Positions 1 through 9,088 of a stretch of 64,000 nucleotides of DNA are shown piece after piece. Numbering within the stretch: position 1 is the stretch's first letter; each line of letters begins with the position of its first letter. The notes under the pieces were generated by a model, which did not search any database, was not told the DNA's origin, and saw only the letters and a list, made by a program, of their open reading frames with translations. The DNA comes from Bacillota bacterium (GTDB lineage: Bacteria; Bacillota; Clostridia; Lachnospirales; Lachnospiraceae): assembly GCA_023415055.1 (NCBI GenBank), contig JAEZLZ010000065.1, forward strand, positions 62,001 through 126,000. The letters are read 5' to 3'. Made by a program: the position numbers and the translations under genes.

Positions 1-1296
1 ATCCATGGCTTCCTGTGCTGTCTTATCACCATTTACAACATGGTTAACTGCAGTATTTAATTCACTATCAATAATAGACCAAGAAGCTACCGTCGGTCTG
101 GATTTTGCAGTCTTTATGGCTTCAATGAAAGGTGCAAAAGCTGCCGCTTTTACTGTATCACTTTCTAGCGCATTTTTATTTACCGGAATCTGACCGCTCT
201 TTGCCATCTCAATCTGAGCAAATTCACCGGTCATGAATTTAGCAAATTTCCAGGCTGCATCTTTTTTATTATCATCACCGGAGGTATTAAATAAAGAGAT
301 ATCTTCACCGCCAAGCACGGAGATGGAACCACCATCACCTGCTGGCATACCTACTGTTGCATATTCAAGATCCGGATAGGCTCCCGCCAACTCAGCAACC
401 TTCCAAGGGCCTTCCAGTATCATACAATAACGACTCGTTCCGAAGCCGTCGGTCATAGGTATATCACCACTGTTCCATCCGGTAATTGCGCCTTCTTTAT
501 ATAACTCGGCAAACATTTCAATTGCTGCTACGGTATTCGCACTGTTGATATAACCGCTTGCTTTGGTCTGTTCCGGATTTAACAATTCGCCACCATAGCT
601 CCAGATGAAAGGGCAAAGATTCCAACCGGATAATGCCGGTTCTTCATATCCCCATACCTGCTGCCCCGCTTCATTGGTTCCGGATAACTGTTTCACCGCT
701 GCAACGAATTCCTCCATAGTCTGAGGCGGATTTATTCCTGCTTCTTTTAAGGCTTTGACATTATAGAATAAGATTTTTGTATTGGTATTCAGTGCAAGTC
801 CATAATAATGCTCCCCAATTTTTGCTGTGCTCATAGCACTCTCGAGTAGTGTCTGAGATACGTCGTTAAAGTCAGACATTTTCTCGTCCAATGTCGTTAG
901 GATATCGGAAGACTGAAATTCAGGAATCCATGCAGCATCTAATCTGGCAACATCCGGTAAAGTTTCCGACTGTGCGCTGATCAGAATTTTATCATGAAGA
1001 TCAGCCCATTCATGTGATACCGCATTTACCTTAATACCAGGGTTTTCACTCTCGAATTTAGGTATCAGAACATTCATCAGAGTATCGTTCTCCGCAGATT
1101 GTGCGCTGTAATGATGCCAGAAATTAATGGTTACTTCTTCTGTCTTTGATACGGTTGTATCCGCATCCTTTGTTGTTGCTGTTTCCCCGCTTTTGCTGGG
1201 TTCAGATTCTACTGGTGATTTACTACAAGCTGTGAGAGCTGCCAGGCACAGAACGGCTGATAGAAAGATTGCCAGTATTTTTTTTGTTTTGTTCAT
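1..1296 (-). CDS. ABC transporter sugar-binding lipoprotein (C-terminus cut by window edge)
   Basis: Extracellular solute-binding protein (family 1) of an ABC sugar importer, anchored outside the membrane as a lipoprotein. The frame is open for all 432 codons from the ATG at 1296 to the window edge. The first 23 residues form a signal peptide ending in the lipobox L21-T-A-C24, followed by a Ser/Thr/Glu-rich linker and then NFWHHYSAQ, the usual first strand of maltose/oligosaccharide-binding proteins. The visible end reads VVNGDKTAQEAM, typical of the last helix of this family, so probably only a few residues are missing. A GAGGAGG site sits just upstream, inside the end of the preceding glycosidase gene, which it overlaps by 74 nt. 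Position after lacI and a GH13 enzyme suggests a maltodextrin ligand (inference). Membrane permease genes would lie beyond the window. Confidence 0.9.
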   Translation of the reverse strand, partial: MNKTKKILAIFLSAVLCLAALTACSKSPVESEPSKSGETATTKDADTTVSKTEEVTINFWHHYSAQSAENDTLMNVLIPKFESENPGIKVNAVSHEWADLHDKILISAQSETLPDVARLDAAWIPEFQSSDILTTLDEKMSDFNDVSQTLLESAMSTAKIGEHYYGLALNTNTKILFYNVKALKEAGINPPQTMEEFVAAVKQLSGTNEAGQQVWGYEEPALSGWNLCPFIWSYGGELLNPEQTKASGYINSANTVAAIEMFAELYKEGAITGWNSGDIPMTDGFGTSRYCMILEGPWKVAELAGAYPDLEYATVGMPAGDGGSISVLGGEDISLFNTSGDDNKKDAAWKFAKFMTGEFAQIEMAKSGQIPVNKNALESDTVKAAAFAPFIEAIKTAKSRPTVASWSIIDSELNTAVNHVVNGDKTAQEAMD

Positions 1297-3067
1297 AATT
1301 CTTAACCTCCTCAGATTTTATTATCTTAACGGAATAAGGTTCCAGCTGAAAGCACAAGCGATCTCCGTCTTCCGAAAAGTTCTTGTTGCATTGTTCGCCG
1401 GGTAAAAGAATTTCTTCCATATTTTCTTCTTTTACGGTGAAAAGGCTGACTTGTGCGGCTTCCTTCGAATTGTTCACAATCACCTTGATATGTATGTTTT
1501 CATAGCTGCGTTCAAAGCTGTAAATATTATAATCCTTGTCAGCGGTTATGGTCTTAAAATCGCCATAGCGGATTGCCTCCTCCTGGTGACGGATTTCTGA
1601 CAGCCGCCTGTACCAGGATAAAAGATCCTGATCCTGCAATTCTTCGTCCCATTGCATCGCTCTTCTACAATCCGGATCATTGTCCCCTGTGAGTCCCACC
1701 TCATCTCCATAATAGATGGCTGGAGCTCCCGGCATTAAAAATTGAAATGCAACTGCCAATTTAAATTTATTCTTATTCTCCCCGCAGCAATGTAGAAATC
1801 TCGGTGTATCATGAGTGTCCAGCAAATTATACATTGCATGGTTATATTCCTCGTAATATTCTGCTAACATATGCTGCAGCCTTTCATCAAGCTGTACTGC
1901 ATCTATCTTGCCATAAGCAATATAATCAAGCATAGTATCTCGGAATACATAGTTCATGACACTATCAAGTTGATCTCCAGAAAGCATCTTTCTCCCGAAG
2001 CCCCAGGTCTCTCCCAGTAATAGTATGTCAGGGTATTTTGCTTTGAGATGGACTCTTGCAGATCTCCATACATTAGGATCCACTTCATCTGCCACATCTA
2101 ATCTCCATCCGTCAATTCCTGCATATTCAATCCAGAATTCCATAACTTCCAGAATAAAACTACACACACTGGGATTCGAGGTACATAGCTTCGGCATCCA
2201 TTTGTAGGCGCCTACACATTCATAATCCTTGTGAGTAACCTTGGCGGGAAATTGATGAAAATGAAACCAATCCTTATACACCGAGCTTTCCTGGTTTTCG
2301 AGTGCATCCCGGAAGGGTTGAAAGGACGTACCACAATGATTAAATACACCGTCGAGAATTAATCTCATTCCCCGGTTATGACATTCGTCTGCAAGTTCCT
2401 TCAATTCTTCGTTCGTGCCAAAGCCTTCATCCACCTGATAATAGTCCGTTGTAGCATACTTGTGGTTAAAATCACCTTTAAAAATAGGATTAAGGTAAAT
2501 GCAGTCCGTACCAAGACTTTTTATATAATCCAATTTCTCAATGATTCCTCTCAGGTCACCTCCCATATAATTCTCTCTGGTTGGTGCCTCTCCCCATTCT
2601 GCACAATTCTTAGGGTCATTAGTACTGTCTCCATTTCGGAAACGATCCGGGAAAATCTGATAATAAATCTGTCCCTTTGACCACTCAGGTATTTGTATCA
2701 CATCGCCCGGATTCGCATATAAGAATTCAAAGTAGCCCCCCGTAGGATACTCCTTGGTTAACTCATGGTCGGTATAATAGTAATACTCACCTTCTTCATC
2801 TGTCAGTTCAAAGAAATACTTCGTATATCTGGCTATTTTGGAGAATTCGATCTCAACATAATAGTAATCCAACATATTATCCCGATACCGCAGCTCCATT
2901 TCTTTGCTCTTGCGCTTACCTATCTCAATTTCTGTTCTAGCCCAATAAATCAGTCTACAATGTTTAAAATCATTTTTAGCTGTTTCCAGCCTCAATATCA
3001 ATTTGTTTCTGGCTTTGACATAGACATAATCCATGGTGTTCTTATGAAGCACCACCGTTTTTCGCAT
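1223..3067 (-). CDS. GH13 subfamily 20 alpha-glycosidase (neopullulanase/cyclomaltodextrinase type)
   Basis: Predicted cytoplasmic enzyme hydrolysing alpha-glucans, cyclodextrins or pullulan-type oligosaccharides. Of 614 residues, about 1-120 form an N-terminal beta-rich CBM34-like domain, followed by the (beta/alpha)8 barrel. The four GH13 regions are visible: DGVFNH (239-244), GWRLDVADE (nucleophile D324), LLGETW (acid/base E353) and LLDTHD (D420). There is no signal peptide, consistent with action on imported maltodextrins. It starts 4 nt after the lacI stop and is followed by the solute-binding lipoprotein. The last ~24 codons, after a natural-looking end at SVKIIK, run through the ribosome binding site and first 74 nt of the next gene, so the C-terminus looks extended. 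The exact substrate cannot be read from sequence. Confidence 0.92.
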   Translation of the reverse strand: MRKTVVLHKNTMDYVYVKARNKLILRLETAKNDFKHCRLIYWARTEIEIGKRKSKEMELRYRDNMLDYYYVEIEFSKIARYTKYFFELTDEEGEYYYYTDHELTKEYPTGGYFEFLYANPGDVIQIPEWSKGQIYYQIFPDRFRNGDSTNDPKNCAEWGEAPTRENYMGGDLRGIIEKLDYIKSLGTDCIYLNPIFKGDFNHKYATTDYYQVDEGFGTNEELKELADECHNRGMRLILDGVFNHCGTSFQPFRDALENQESSVYKDWFHFHQFPAKVTHKDYECVGAYKWMPKLCTSNPSVCSFILEVMEFWIEYAGIDGWRLDVADEVDPNVWRSARVHLKAKYPDILLLGETWGFGRKMLSGDQLDSVMNYVFRDTMLDYIAYGKIDAVQLDERLQHMLAEYYEEYNHAMYNLLDTHDTPRFLHCCGENKNKFKLAVAFQFLMPGAPAIYYGDEVGLTGDNDPDCRRAMQWDEELQDQDLLSWYRRLSEIRHQEEAIRYGDFKTITADKDYNIYSFERSYENIHIKVIVNNSKEAAQVSLFTVKEENMEEILLPGEQCNKNFSEDGDRLCFQLEPYSVKIIKSEEVKNYEQNKKNTGNLSISRSVPGSSHSL

Positions 3068-3071
3068 TATC

Positions 3072-4094
3072 TTATCTTTCTCCCTTCTTGGTTGATTCCC
3101 TGGTAATTAATTTTGTCGGAATATACATATGATTCGTATCCATCGCAGCGCCTTGGATTTTTTGGATCAATTTTTCTGCCACCTGAATTCCCAGACCATA
3201 AGTATCAACATCAACAGCAGTCATTGGAGGGTCGGTGTATTCTGCAACAGGATAATTATCAAAGGTGACTATTCCGATATCATCAGGTATCTTATAGTTT
3301 ATATTCTTTAATGTCTTTAAAACATTAAATGCAATAATGTTATTACCGCATAAGTAAGCATCCGGATGGTTGCTGCTTAATGCCAGCTCTTCAAGATTTT
3401 TATTATCTATGTCTATATTCTTCCCGTACTCAAGAATAAATTCCTGCTTTGGCTGAATATTATGACGTTTCAGACAGGATGTATAGCCCGCCAGACGCTT
3501 CTGAGCAAATACCGTGTTCGTCTGTTCCGTAACCAGGGCTATTCTTGTATAGCCCTGTTCAATCAAGTGCTCCACCGCCGTAAAGCTTCCCAACTCATTA
3601 TCCACATCAATCCATGACGTACTTTCTTTATATCTCTTTGGCTCACCCATAATTACAAAAGGAAATTCAACCTTGTTCAATTCCTTTATTAGCTCAGGAC
3701 GTATAACGGAAGAGGGTAAAATCAGTCCGTCCACCTTTTTTTCCAACATGAGATTCTCTACGGTAGAATTATCTTTCTTCTTTCGATCGTTCGTTATAAT
3801 AATGCTATAACCGTACTCCTGCATAACCTTTTCTATCGCAAACACACTTCGGTTAAAGAATGCATTGGCAAACGTATTCTCATCCCTTGCATCGATTACC
3901 AATCCAACGCAATAGGTTAAGCCATTGACAAAGCTCCGCGCCAAACTATTCGGATGATAATTAAGCTCCGCCATTGCCTCCTGGATTTTTTTTGTGGTAA
4001 TCTCAGAGATTCTAGTGTTGCCATTGATTACTCTGGATACTGTTGACGGTGAAACCCCAACTTTTTTCGCTATGTCTTTAATAGTAGCTGTCAT
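3072..4094 (-). CDS. LacI-family transcriptional regulator of the alpha-glucan operon
   Basis: Repressor with the classic LacI N-terminal helix-turn-helix (TIKDIAKKVGVSPSTVSRVI, from residue 4) and hinge (YHPNSLARSF), then a periplasmic-binding-protein-like sugar domain; 340 residues, normal for the family. The ATG at 4094 is chosen because AAGGAG lies about 8 nt upstream; an in-frame GTG at 4103 would fall inside that site. It is the first gene of an operon with the GH13 enzyme and the sugar-binding lipoprotein. A 24-bp perfect palindrome just upstream of the start is almost certainly its own operator, so autoregulation and local control are likely. The effector is probably a maltose-type sugar (inference from neighbours). 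Confidence 0.93.
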   Translation of the reverse strand: MTATIKDIAKKVGVSPSTVSRVINGNTRISEITTKKIQEAMAELNYHPNSLARSFVNGLTYCVGLVIDARDENTFANAFFNRSVFAIEKVMQEYGYSIIITNDRKKKDNSTVENLMLEKKVDGLILPSSVIRPELIKELNKVEFPFVIMGEPKRYKESTSWIDVDNELGSFTAVEHLIEQGYTRIALVTEQTNTVFAQKRLAGYTSCLKRHNIQPKQEFILEYGKNIDIDNKNLEELALSSNHPDAYLCGNNIIAFNVLKTLKNINYKIPDDIGIVTFDNYPVAEYTDPPMTAVDVDTYGLGIQVAEKLIQKIQGAAMDTNHMYIPTKLITRESTKKGER

Positions 4095-4108
4095 AAAAAT
4101 CACTCCTT

Positions 4109-4132
4109 AGTTGTGCAAACGTTTGCACAACT
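4109..4132. promoter_or_regulatory. LacI-type operator, 24-bp perfect palindrome
   Basis: The core TTGTGCAAACGTTTGCACAA extends to a perfect 24-bp palindrome with the central CG typical of LacI/GalR/CcpA-type operators. It lies immediately downstream of the -10 box of the lacI promoter and ends just before its Shine-Dalgarno site, so bound repressor would block transcription initiation. CcpA could bind a related site, but the length and position favour the local LacI protein. Confidence 0.88.
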
Positions 4133-4133
4133 T

Positions 4134-4734
4134 AATTATAAGACCTTATTAAGGAAAAGTCAATACAAATTACAGAGGCTGATACAATTATTATGAAACG
4201 TGCGCCTGCCAGGAAATTGTGGTCCACCTTCGATGGACCACACTACACAAAAACATAGGTATATGACACCACCCGGGTGAAATATACCTATGTCTATGTA
4301 TGACAATATTACAAATGACATTCGATGAGAGGAATTGCCCTTCCTCTGTTAAGGTTTTTCCTACAAATCCCGTATCCGTTCCTGATCAATGCTTCAACTC
4401 ACCAATCTTCTGGTTGATCCGGCTACGAACCCTGATACAGAACGTCGGATCAAGAGGATACTCACTGAAGGTAATTTTCATACCCGCTTCCTCCTCAATG
4501 ATACGTACTACGGTCTCACGAGTAAATCCGGAAATAGTCCGGGCTCCGTACGAAGGTAATTATCATCTCTATTTTTGATTTCTTTTCGTTCCATAGGCTC
4601 CTGATCCGGAAATACCTTTTCTAGAGAATTAAGACATTTTATTAGTAACCTTTTACCTACATCCCTACTATTGCCTAGCCTTCGTTCATCGTATTTCTTT
4701 GACCCAAATTTTGTATCCTTCTACCATCTATGAT
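4134..4734. other. 600-bp gap between galE and lacI with hairpins and a possible gene remnant
   Basis: No intact gene is seen. Two strong dyads lie at 4218-4242 (9-bp stem) and 4253-4293 (12-bp perfect stem ACATAGGTATAT around an inner CACCCGGGTG dyad); they could end the galE transcript. On the minus strand around 4590-4395, pieces of coding-like sequence occur in different frames: one starts MERKEIKNRDDNYLRTEPG, another contains VRIIEEEAGMKITFSEYP and ends at a TGA near 4390. I do not recognise a family. A decayed gene is possible but not shown. Confidence 0.35.
4135..4163 (-). promoter_or_regulatory. Sigma-A promoter of the lacI-glycosidase operon
   Basis: On the minus strand, TTGACT (4163-4158) and TATAAT (4140-4135) are separated by exactly 17 nt. 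The operator palindrome follows directly, covering the expected transcription start. Confidence 0.85.
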
Positions 4735-5748
4735 CTATTTATAGCCTTCGGGATTGTTCTTCTGCCATCTCCAGGCATCCTCGCACATTACATCCAGATT
4801 CCTGGTTGCCTCCCAATCAAGCTCTTCTCTTGCTTTGGAAGCATCTGCATAACAGGCAGCAATATCTCCGGCGCGTCTTGGTCTGATTGCATAGTTGATT
4901 TTCTTGCCCGAGACCTTTTCGAAGCCTTTCAACATCTGTAATACACTGTAACCATGACCGGTACCCAGGTTATAGTACAGTATTCCCTTCTTCTCTTTTA
5001 GCTTGATCACTGATTGTACATGTCCTAATGCCAGATCAACAACATGGATATAATCCCTGACACCGGTTCCATCCACCGTATCATAATCATCCCCGAATAT
5101 ATTCAGACACTCTAATTTTCCGACTGCCACCTGGGTAATATAAGGTACCAGGTTATTCGGTATGCCCTTCGGATCCTCCCCGATGCTTCCGCTCTCATGT
5201 GCCCCGATGGGATTAAAATATCGCAATATGATGATATTCCATTCCGGATCAGAATGCTGAAGATCCTTTAAGATGCCTTCAATCATCAGCTTAGTCGCCC
5301 CATAAGGATTTGTCGTAGAAAGCGGGAAATCCTCCTTAATCGGAAGGCTCTCCGGTGTACCGTAAACAGTAGCGGACGAACTAAAGATCAGGTCCTTTAC
5401 CCCATACTTACGCATAACCTCACATAGAATCAGTGTCCCGGTGATATTATTATGATAATATTCCAGAGGTTTTTGTACCGATTCTCCGACTGCCTTTAAT
5501 CCGGCAAAATGAATCACGGTATCGATCTCCTTCTCCTTTTCGAATATTTCCTCAATTGCAGCTCGGTTAAGCAAGTCTGCTTCGTAAAAGGTAAGCTTTC
5601 TGCCGGTGATCTTCTCTACTCTGTCTAAGGATTTCTTTGAAGAATTCGACAGGTTATCAACCACTACCACTTCATATCCTTTGTTTAACAGCTCTACACA
5701 GGTATGACTTCCGATATATCCGGCTCCGCCGGTCACTAATATTGACAT
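4735..5748 (-). CDS. galE: UDP-glucose 4-epimerase
   Basis: NAD-dependent interconversion of UDP-glucose and UDP-galactose, and probably of the N-acetyl forms. The 337-residue protein opens with the Rossmann motif [11 protein letters not shown], has the SSSATVYG serine strand (about 123-130) and the YxxxK pair Y149/K153, plus the epimerase tail [11 protein letters not shown]. An AGGAGG-type site (GGAGG, 5 nt spacing) precedes the ATG. It is the last gene of an operon with a nucleotidyltransferase and a NahK-type kinase, which together would turn a hexose or hexosamine into UDP-sugars and re-epimerise them. Confidence 0.96.
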   Translation of the reverse strand: MSILVTGGAGYIGSHTCVELLNKGYEVVVVDNLSNSSKKSLDRVEKITGRKLTFYEADLLNRAAIEEIFEKEKEIDTVIHFAGLKAVGESVQKPLEYYHNNITGTLILCEVMRKYGVKDLIFSSSATVYGTPESLPIKEDFPLSTTNPYGATKLMIEGILKDLQHSDPEWNIIILRYFNPIGAHESGSIGEDPKGIPNNLVPYITQVAVGKLECLNIFGDDYDTVDGTGVRDYIHVVDLALGHVQSVIKLKEKKGILYYNLGTGHGYSVLQMLKGFEKVSGKKINYAIRPRRAGDIAACYADASKAREELDWEATRNLDVMCEDAWRWQKNNPEGYK

Positions 5749-5804
5749 AATATCCTCCCTTTGCTCCGACCCAATTGTTTGAGCCCCGGTGTATGCTTAT
5801 TGAC

Positions 5805-6929
5805 TTATTCCTGACTTTTCGCCTGGTTGATCACTTCCGTCATAGCATCCCAATTTTGTTCCATGTCCGCAACCAATTTAAACTGTGTTCTGCATCGATC
5901 CAGATTATGCTTCTCACGATGAATCTTAAAGTAGGTATCTCCCTCCAGATAATCCGTTAAAAATCTTAACCCGCATTCCAGGGTCATCATCTTTGCGCCG
6001 GTCGGAAGCATCGCGAGCTCCATATCGGTCAGACTTCCCTTGCAGCCCTCTAGGAATCCCTTAGTATATATTTTATAAAGCTCCAGGTCAAAGTTTACTT
6101 TGGATAGATCCGTCTCATCCTCTGCTCCGGTACTTGCCCCGAATCGGATGGAATCACCGAAATCATTCACGGAAAAGCCCGGCATAACGGTATCCAGATC
6201 AATCACACAAAGACCCTTTTTTGTTTCATGATCAATCATGACATTATTTAGCTTGGTATCATTGTGCGTTACCTTGAGCGGGAGCTTCCCCTGTGCATAT
6301 AGCTCCATCAGTACCTTGGTAAATTCCTCTCGTTCCAGAGCAAATCGGATCTCAGCACTTACCTCCTTCACACGGCCCATGCGGTCCGCTTCGATTGCAT
6401 TTTTTAAGTTTTGCAGGCGCACCGGTGTATTATGAAAATTAAAAATTGTCTCATGAAGAGTATATGCCGGATAGTCAGCTAATTGATATTGAAAATTTCC
6501 GAAGGCTACTGCACTTTGATAAAAGTCATCCGGACTCTTCACACTGTCATAGCAATCTGCATTCTCAATAAATAGATATCCTCTCCAATAAGAACCTACG
6601 CTGTCTCTATATAGATTTTGTCCTGTTTTCGTCGGAATAATATTCAAAGTTTCACGGTTCACATCACCATGCTTCTGTTCTATTTTCCTTCTTAAGAATT
6701 TCGTAACACCTGCGACATTCTCCATCAGCTGCTCCGGATTCTTAAAGGTCTCATGATTCATTCTCTGTAATATATATCGTTTGATTGAGCCCTTCTCTCC
6801 CTGAAAACGGATCAGATAGGTATCATTAATATGACCGCTTCCATAGGGAACATGGTCCAGATAGGTCCCTTCAAAATCAATATTCTCGATTGCCTCGTTG
6901 ATCATTTCACATTGCTCTTCTCTTGTCAT
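5805..6929 (-). CDS. nahK: N-acetylhexosamine 1-kinase (NahK/LnpB type)
   Basis: Anomeric kinase of the aminoglycoside-phosphotransferase fold, phosphorylating GlcNAc/GalNAc (and often galactose) at C1. The 374-residue product aligns in memory with Bifidobacterium NahK over its whole length: YGSGHINDTYL (nucleotide loop), YILQRMN, LKVTHNDTKLNNVMID (catalytic Asp near 224), VIDLDTVMPG, FGDSIRFGAST and FLTDYLEGDTYF. The ATG at 6929 is chosen because GGAGG lies 6 nt upstream; an upstream in-frame ATG at 6953 begins inside the stop-proximal spacer without a site. It lies between the sugar nucleotidyltransferase and galE. No lacto-N-biose phosphorylase is seen in the window, unlike the bifidobacterial cluster. 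Confidence 0.9.
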   Translation of the reverse strand: MTREEQCEMINEAIENIDFEGTYLDHVPYGSGHINDTYLIRFQGEKGSIKRYILQRMNHETFKNPEQLMENVAGVTKFLRRKIEQKHGDVNRETLNIIPTKTGQNLYRDSVGSYWRGYLFIENADCYDSVKSPDDFYQSAVAFGNFQYQLADYPAYTLHETIFNFHNTPVRLQNLKNAIEADRMGRVKEVSAEIRFALEREEFTKVLMELYAQGKLPLKVTHNDTKLNNVMIDHETKKGLCVIDLDTVMPGFSVNDFGDSIRFGASTGAEDETDLSKVNFDLELYKIYTKGFLEGCKGSLTDMELAMLPTGAKMMTLECGLRFLTDYLEGDTYFKIHREKHNLDRCRTQFKLVADMEQNWDAMTEVINQAKSQE

Positions 6930-6957
6930 ACACAACCTCCATTCTTCCATCACTTTC

Positions 6958-7878
6958 TTATTTCCACAGCTTCTTAGGATAGAAGCCCCGCGCCTTTAAA
7001 TCACCAATCGCTTGAACAACCACTTCTTTATCTTCCTTATAGGTAACTCCATACCATTTATCTTCTGATTTTAACACACGTACCGAGGCTTTCCCCTCTT
7101 TGATCAGCTGACCTACAACGGTAGGTAAGAAATATTCTGCTTTCAAGGGATTCTCCGGTACTTCCTTTTCCAAGAAGGTATGAAATCTCTCCTGTAGTTC
7201 CCTTAGGATGCTGTTATGAAAACCCCACATGTTCATAGAAACGATGCTTCCCTTGGCTATTGCTGTCCAGGATTTACCTTCATCCTCGGTAAATTCAGCG
7301 CCCGTAGCTGTTTTTTCTATCCTGGTTCTTTCGGTTATCTCACTTAAGTTCCCCTCGTCCGATATCTTACAGACGCCTCTGGCAACATGCCCGTGTTCGG
7401 TCAGCGTATTTTCAAGTAGATATCCAACCATGGCATAGCTGTATGACTCATCCTCCTGTGATTGAATCAGGAAATCATATATACTCTGAAATGCACCGGC
7501 ACCATAGTAATCGTCTGCATTTATCACAGCAAAGGGTCCGTCTACTGCATCCACACAGCTTAAAACTGCATGCCCCGTTCCCCATGGCTTCACTCTTTGT
7601 TCCGGGACATCAAAGCCCTTTGGCAGATTCTCAAGTCTCTGATATACGTAAGCTACCTCTACCTGCCTTGCGATTCGGTCCCCGATTCTTTCTTTAAAAT
7701 CCTTCTCAATCTCATCCTTTATAACAAATACAACTTTTTTGAAGCCGGCTTTAATTGCATCATAGATAGAAAAGTCTATAATTAAATTCCCTTCCTCATC
7801 TATGGGATCAATCTGCTTTAAGCCACCGTACCTGCTACCCATGCCTGCTGCCATAATTACTAATACAGGATCCTTCAT
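6958..7878 (-). CDS. Sugar-1-phosphate nucleotidyltransferase
   Basis: GT-A-fold nucleotidyltransferase expected to activate a sugar 1-phosphate with UTP. The 306-residue protein carries the signature AAGMGSRYGGLKQIDP (10-25) and the metal-binding segment FAVINADDYYG. Its top operon partner is the NahK-type kinase that would make its substrate, followed by galE, so UTP:GlcNAc/GalNAc/galactose-1-phosphate uridylyltransferase activity is the best guess. This would replace the GalT transfer step with a pyrophosphorylase. AAGGAGG precedes the ATG. The upstream gap holds the multi-arm element. Specificity cannot be fixed from sequence. Confidence 0.82.
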   Translation of the reverse strand: MKDPVLVIMAAGMGSRYGGLKQIDPIDEEGNLIIDFSIYDAIKAGFKKVVFVIKDEIEKDFKERIGDRIARQVEVAYVYQRLENLPKGFDVPEQRVKPWGTGHAVLSCVDAVDGPFAVINADDYYGAGAFQSIYDFLIQSQEDESYSYAMVGYLLENTLTEHGHVARGVCKISDEGNLSEITERTRIEKTATGAEFTEDEGKSWTAIAKGSIVSMNMWGFHNSILRELQERFHTFLEKEVPENPLKAEYFLPTVVGQLIKEGKASVRVLKSEDKWYGVTYKEDKEVVVQAIGDLKARGFYPKKLWK

Positions 7879-7946
7879 CCTTATAACCTCCTTAAGCTAA
7901 GCGATCATTATGAAACGATGCTAATATGGTCATTATCACCTTACGA

Positions 7947-8143
7947 ATGAACGTGTCAGAGGTGCTGCGCACTTTCCTTACCTGATCCGGTATGTCGGTA
8001 TTGCAAGCCAGCTTGCATACCAATGTACCGGATCAGGTAAGCACCTTCGGTGCTTTCCTGAAACGATCTATTGCTATGCAAGCAAGCTTGCAATGACAAT
8101 AGATCATATCAGGAAGAGTGCGCTGCACCTTTGGCACGTTCAT
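7947..8143. repeat. Nested multi-arm inverted-repeat (cruciform) element
   Basis: A 197-bp structure. Outer arms of about 25 nt pair with a few mismatches (ATGAACGTG at 7947 with CACGTTCAT at 8135; then AGGTG..GCGCACT with AGTGCGC..CACCT). Inside are three hairpins in a row: arm 1 (7977-8041) has a 16-bp perfect stem CTTACCTGATCCGGTA; arm 2 (8041-8053) is GCACC-TTC-GGTGC; arm 3 (8056-8114) has TCCTGA and GATCTATTG stems. The tips of arms 1 and 3 share the sequence GCAAGCnAGCTTGCA. It sits between divergent genes. It could be a structured RNA or a small non-autonomous mobile element; no target-site duplication was found. Confidence 0.75.
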
Positions 8144-8176
8144 CCTTCCTATTAATCTCATTATACAAATTCCAGC

Positions 8177-8206
8177 TTGACATATCTCTATAAAATAAGA
8201 TAAACT
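8177..8206 (+). promoter_or_regulatory. Sigma-A-like promoter of the AraC regulator gene
   Basis: TTGACA at 8177-8182 and TAAACT at 8201-8206, 18 nt apart, about 50 nt upstream of the GTG start of the AraC-family gene. Confidence 0.6.
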
Positions 8207-8259
8207 TTAGTAAAATATAAAAGTATTAATCAATTTACTAATTTAAGGGGAGGATTCTC

Positions 8260-9087
8260 GTGCAAAAAATAGAGCTTTTGTCCGTACTGAAGGAGATGCA
8301 TCAGATTTCAGGCTTTCGTTTATCTATCTATGATACAAACATGCATGAGATTGCTGCCTACCCTCGCAATTTATCAAGCTTTTGTTCCCTGGTACAACAA
8401 AAAGAGGAAGTACGTCTTCGTTGTGTTGATAACGATGCTGCCGCCTTTGAAATCGTGAAGGATAAACAGGAGATCTATATCTATCGATGTAAATTCGGGT
8501 TATATGAGGCAGTGGCCCCTCTTTACCATTTTGGTGTATTATCCGGATATCTCATGATGGGGCAGACCTTAGATACGAAGGAAGACAGCAAAGCCTTTGT
8601 GTTTGCTGAAGCCAGCAAATATATCAAAGATAAGGAATTTCTTAAGAAGGAGATTGATCGTATTCCTACCAGTTCAGAACAGCAGATTCTGTCCTGTGTT
8701 GCAATCATGAATATCTGCGCGGAATACATCAGTTTAAGTAATCGGCTCAATCTCACGGATAAGGATCTTGCTCATGAGATTAAAAAGTATATTAACCAGA
8801 ATTATGCCACAAGAATCACCTTGGATTCTCTTAGTAATCGCTTTTTTTATAGTAAAACGACGATTATGAATGTCTTTAAGAACGCATATGGGCTGTCCGT
8901 GAATCAGTATTTACAGGATACACGGCTAAATCATGCACAGCAGTTATTAGAGCATTCCGATGATTCCATTCATACGATATCCGAAAAATGCGGATTTGGG
9001 GATCAAAACTACTTTTCGAAGGTTTTCTCTAAAAAATACGGTGTTACTCCGAGCAGTTATCAGAAGATCTCCGTTTCGCATAATTAA
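8260..9087 (+). CDS. AraC-family regulator with PocR ligand-binding domain
   Basis: Cytoplasmic transcription factor. The first ~155 residues resemble the PocR domain (GFRLSIYDTNMHEIAAYP..., CRFGLYEAVAPLYHFGVLSGYLMMGQ), thought to sense small molecules such as hydrocarbon derivatives. Residues ~165-272 are a standard AraC double helix-turn-helix ending with ISEKCGFGDQNYFSKVFSKK and GVTPSSYQK. Start is GTG with AGGGGAGG about 7 nt upstream. It is monocistronic and diverges from the nucleotidyltransferase - nahK - galE operon, so it may regulate that operon (inference). Confidence 0.88.
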   Translation: MQKIELLSVLKEMHQISGFRLSIYDTNMHEIAAYPRNLSSFCSLVQQKEEVRLRCVDNDAAAFEIVKDKQEIYIYRCKFGLYEAVAPLYHFGVLSGYLMMGQTLDTKEDSKAFVFAEASKYIKDKEFLKKEIDRIPTSSEQQILSCVAIMNICAEYISLSNRLNLTDKDLAHEIKKYINQNYATRITLDSLSNRFFYSKTTIMNVFKNAYGLSVNQYLQDTRLNHAQQLLEHSDDSIHTISEKCGFGDQNYFSKVFSKKYGVTPSSYQKISVSHN

Positions 9088-9088
9088 T

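Noticed and set aside
4300..4578. Plus-strand 92-codon frame in the lacI-galE gap
   Set aside because: No ribosome site and no recognisable composition; the coding-like signal is on the other strand.
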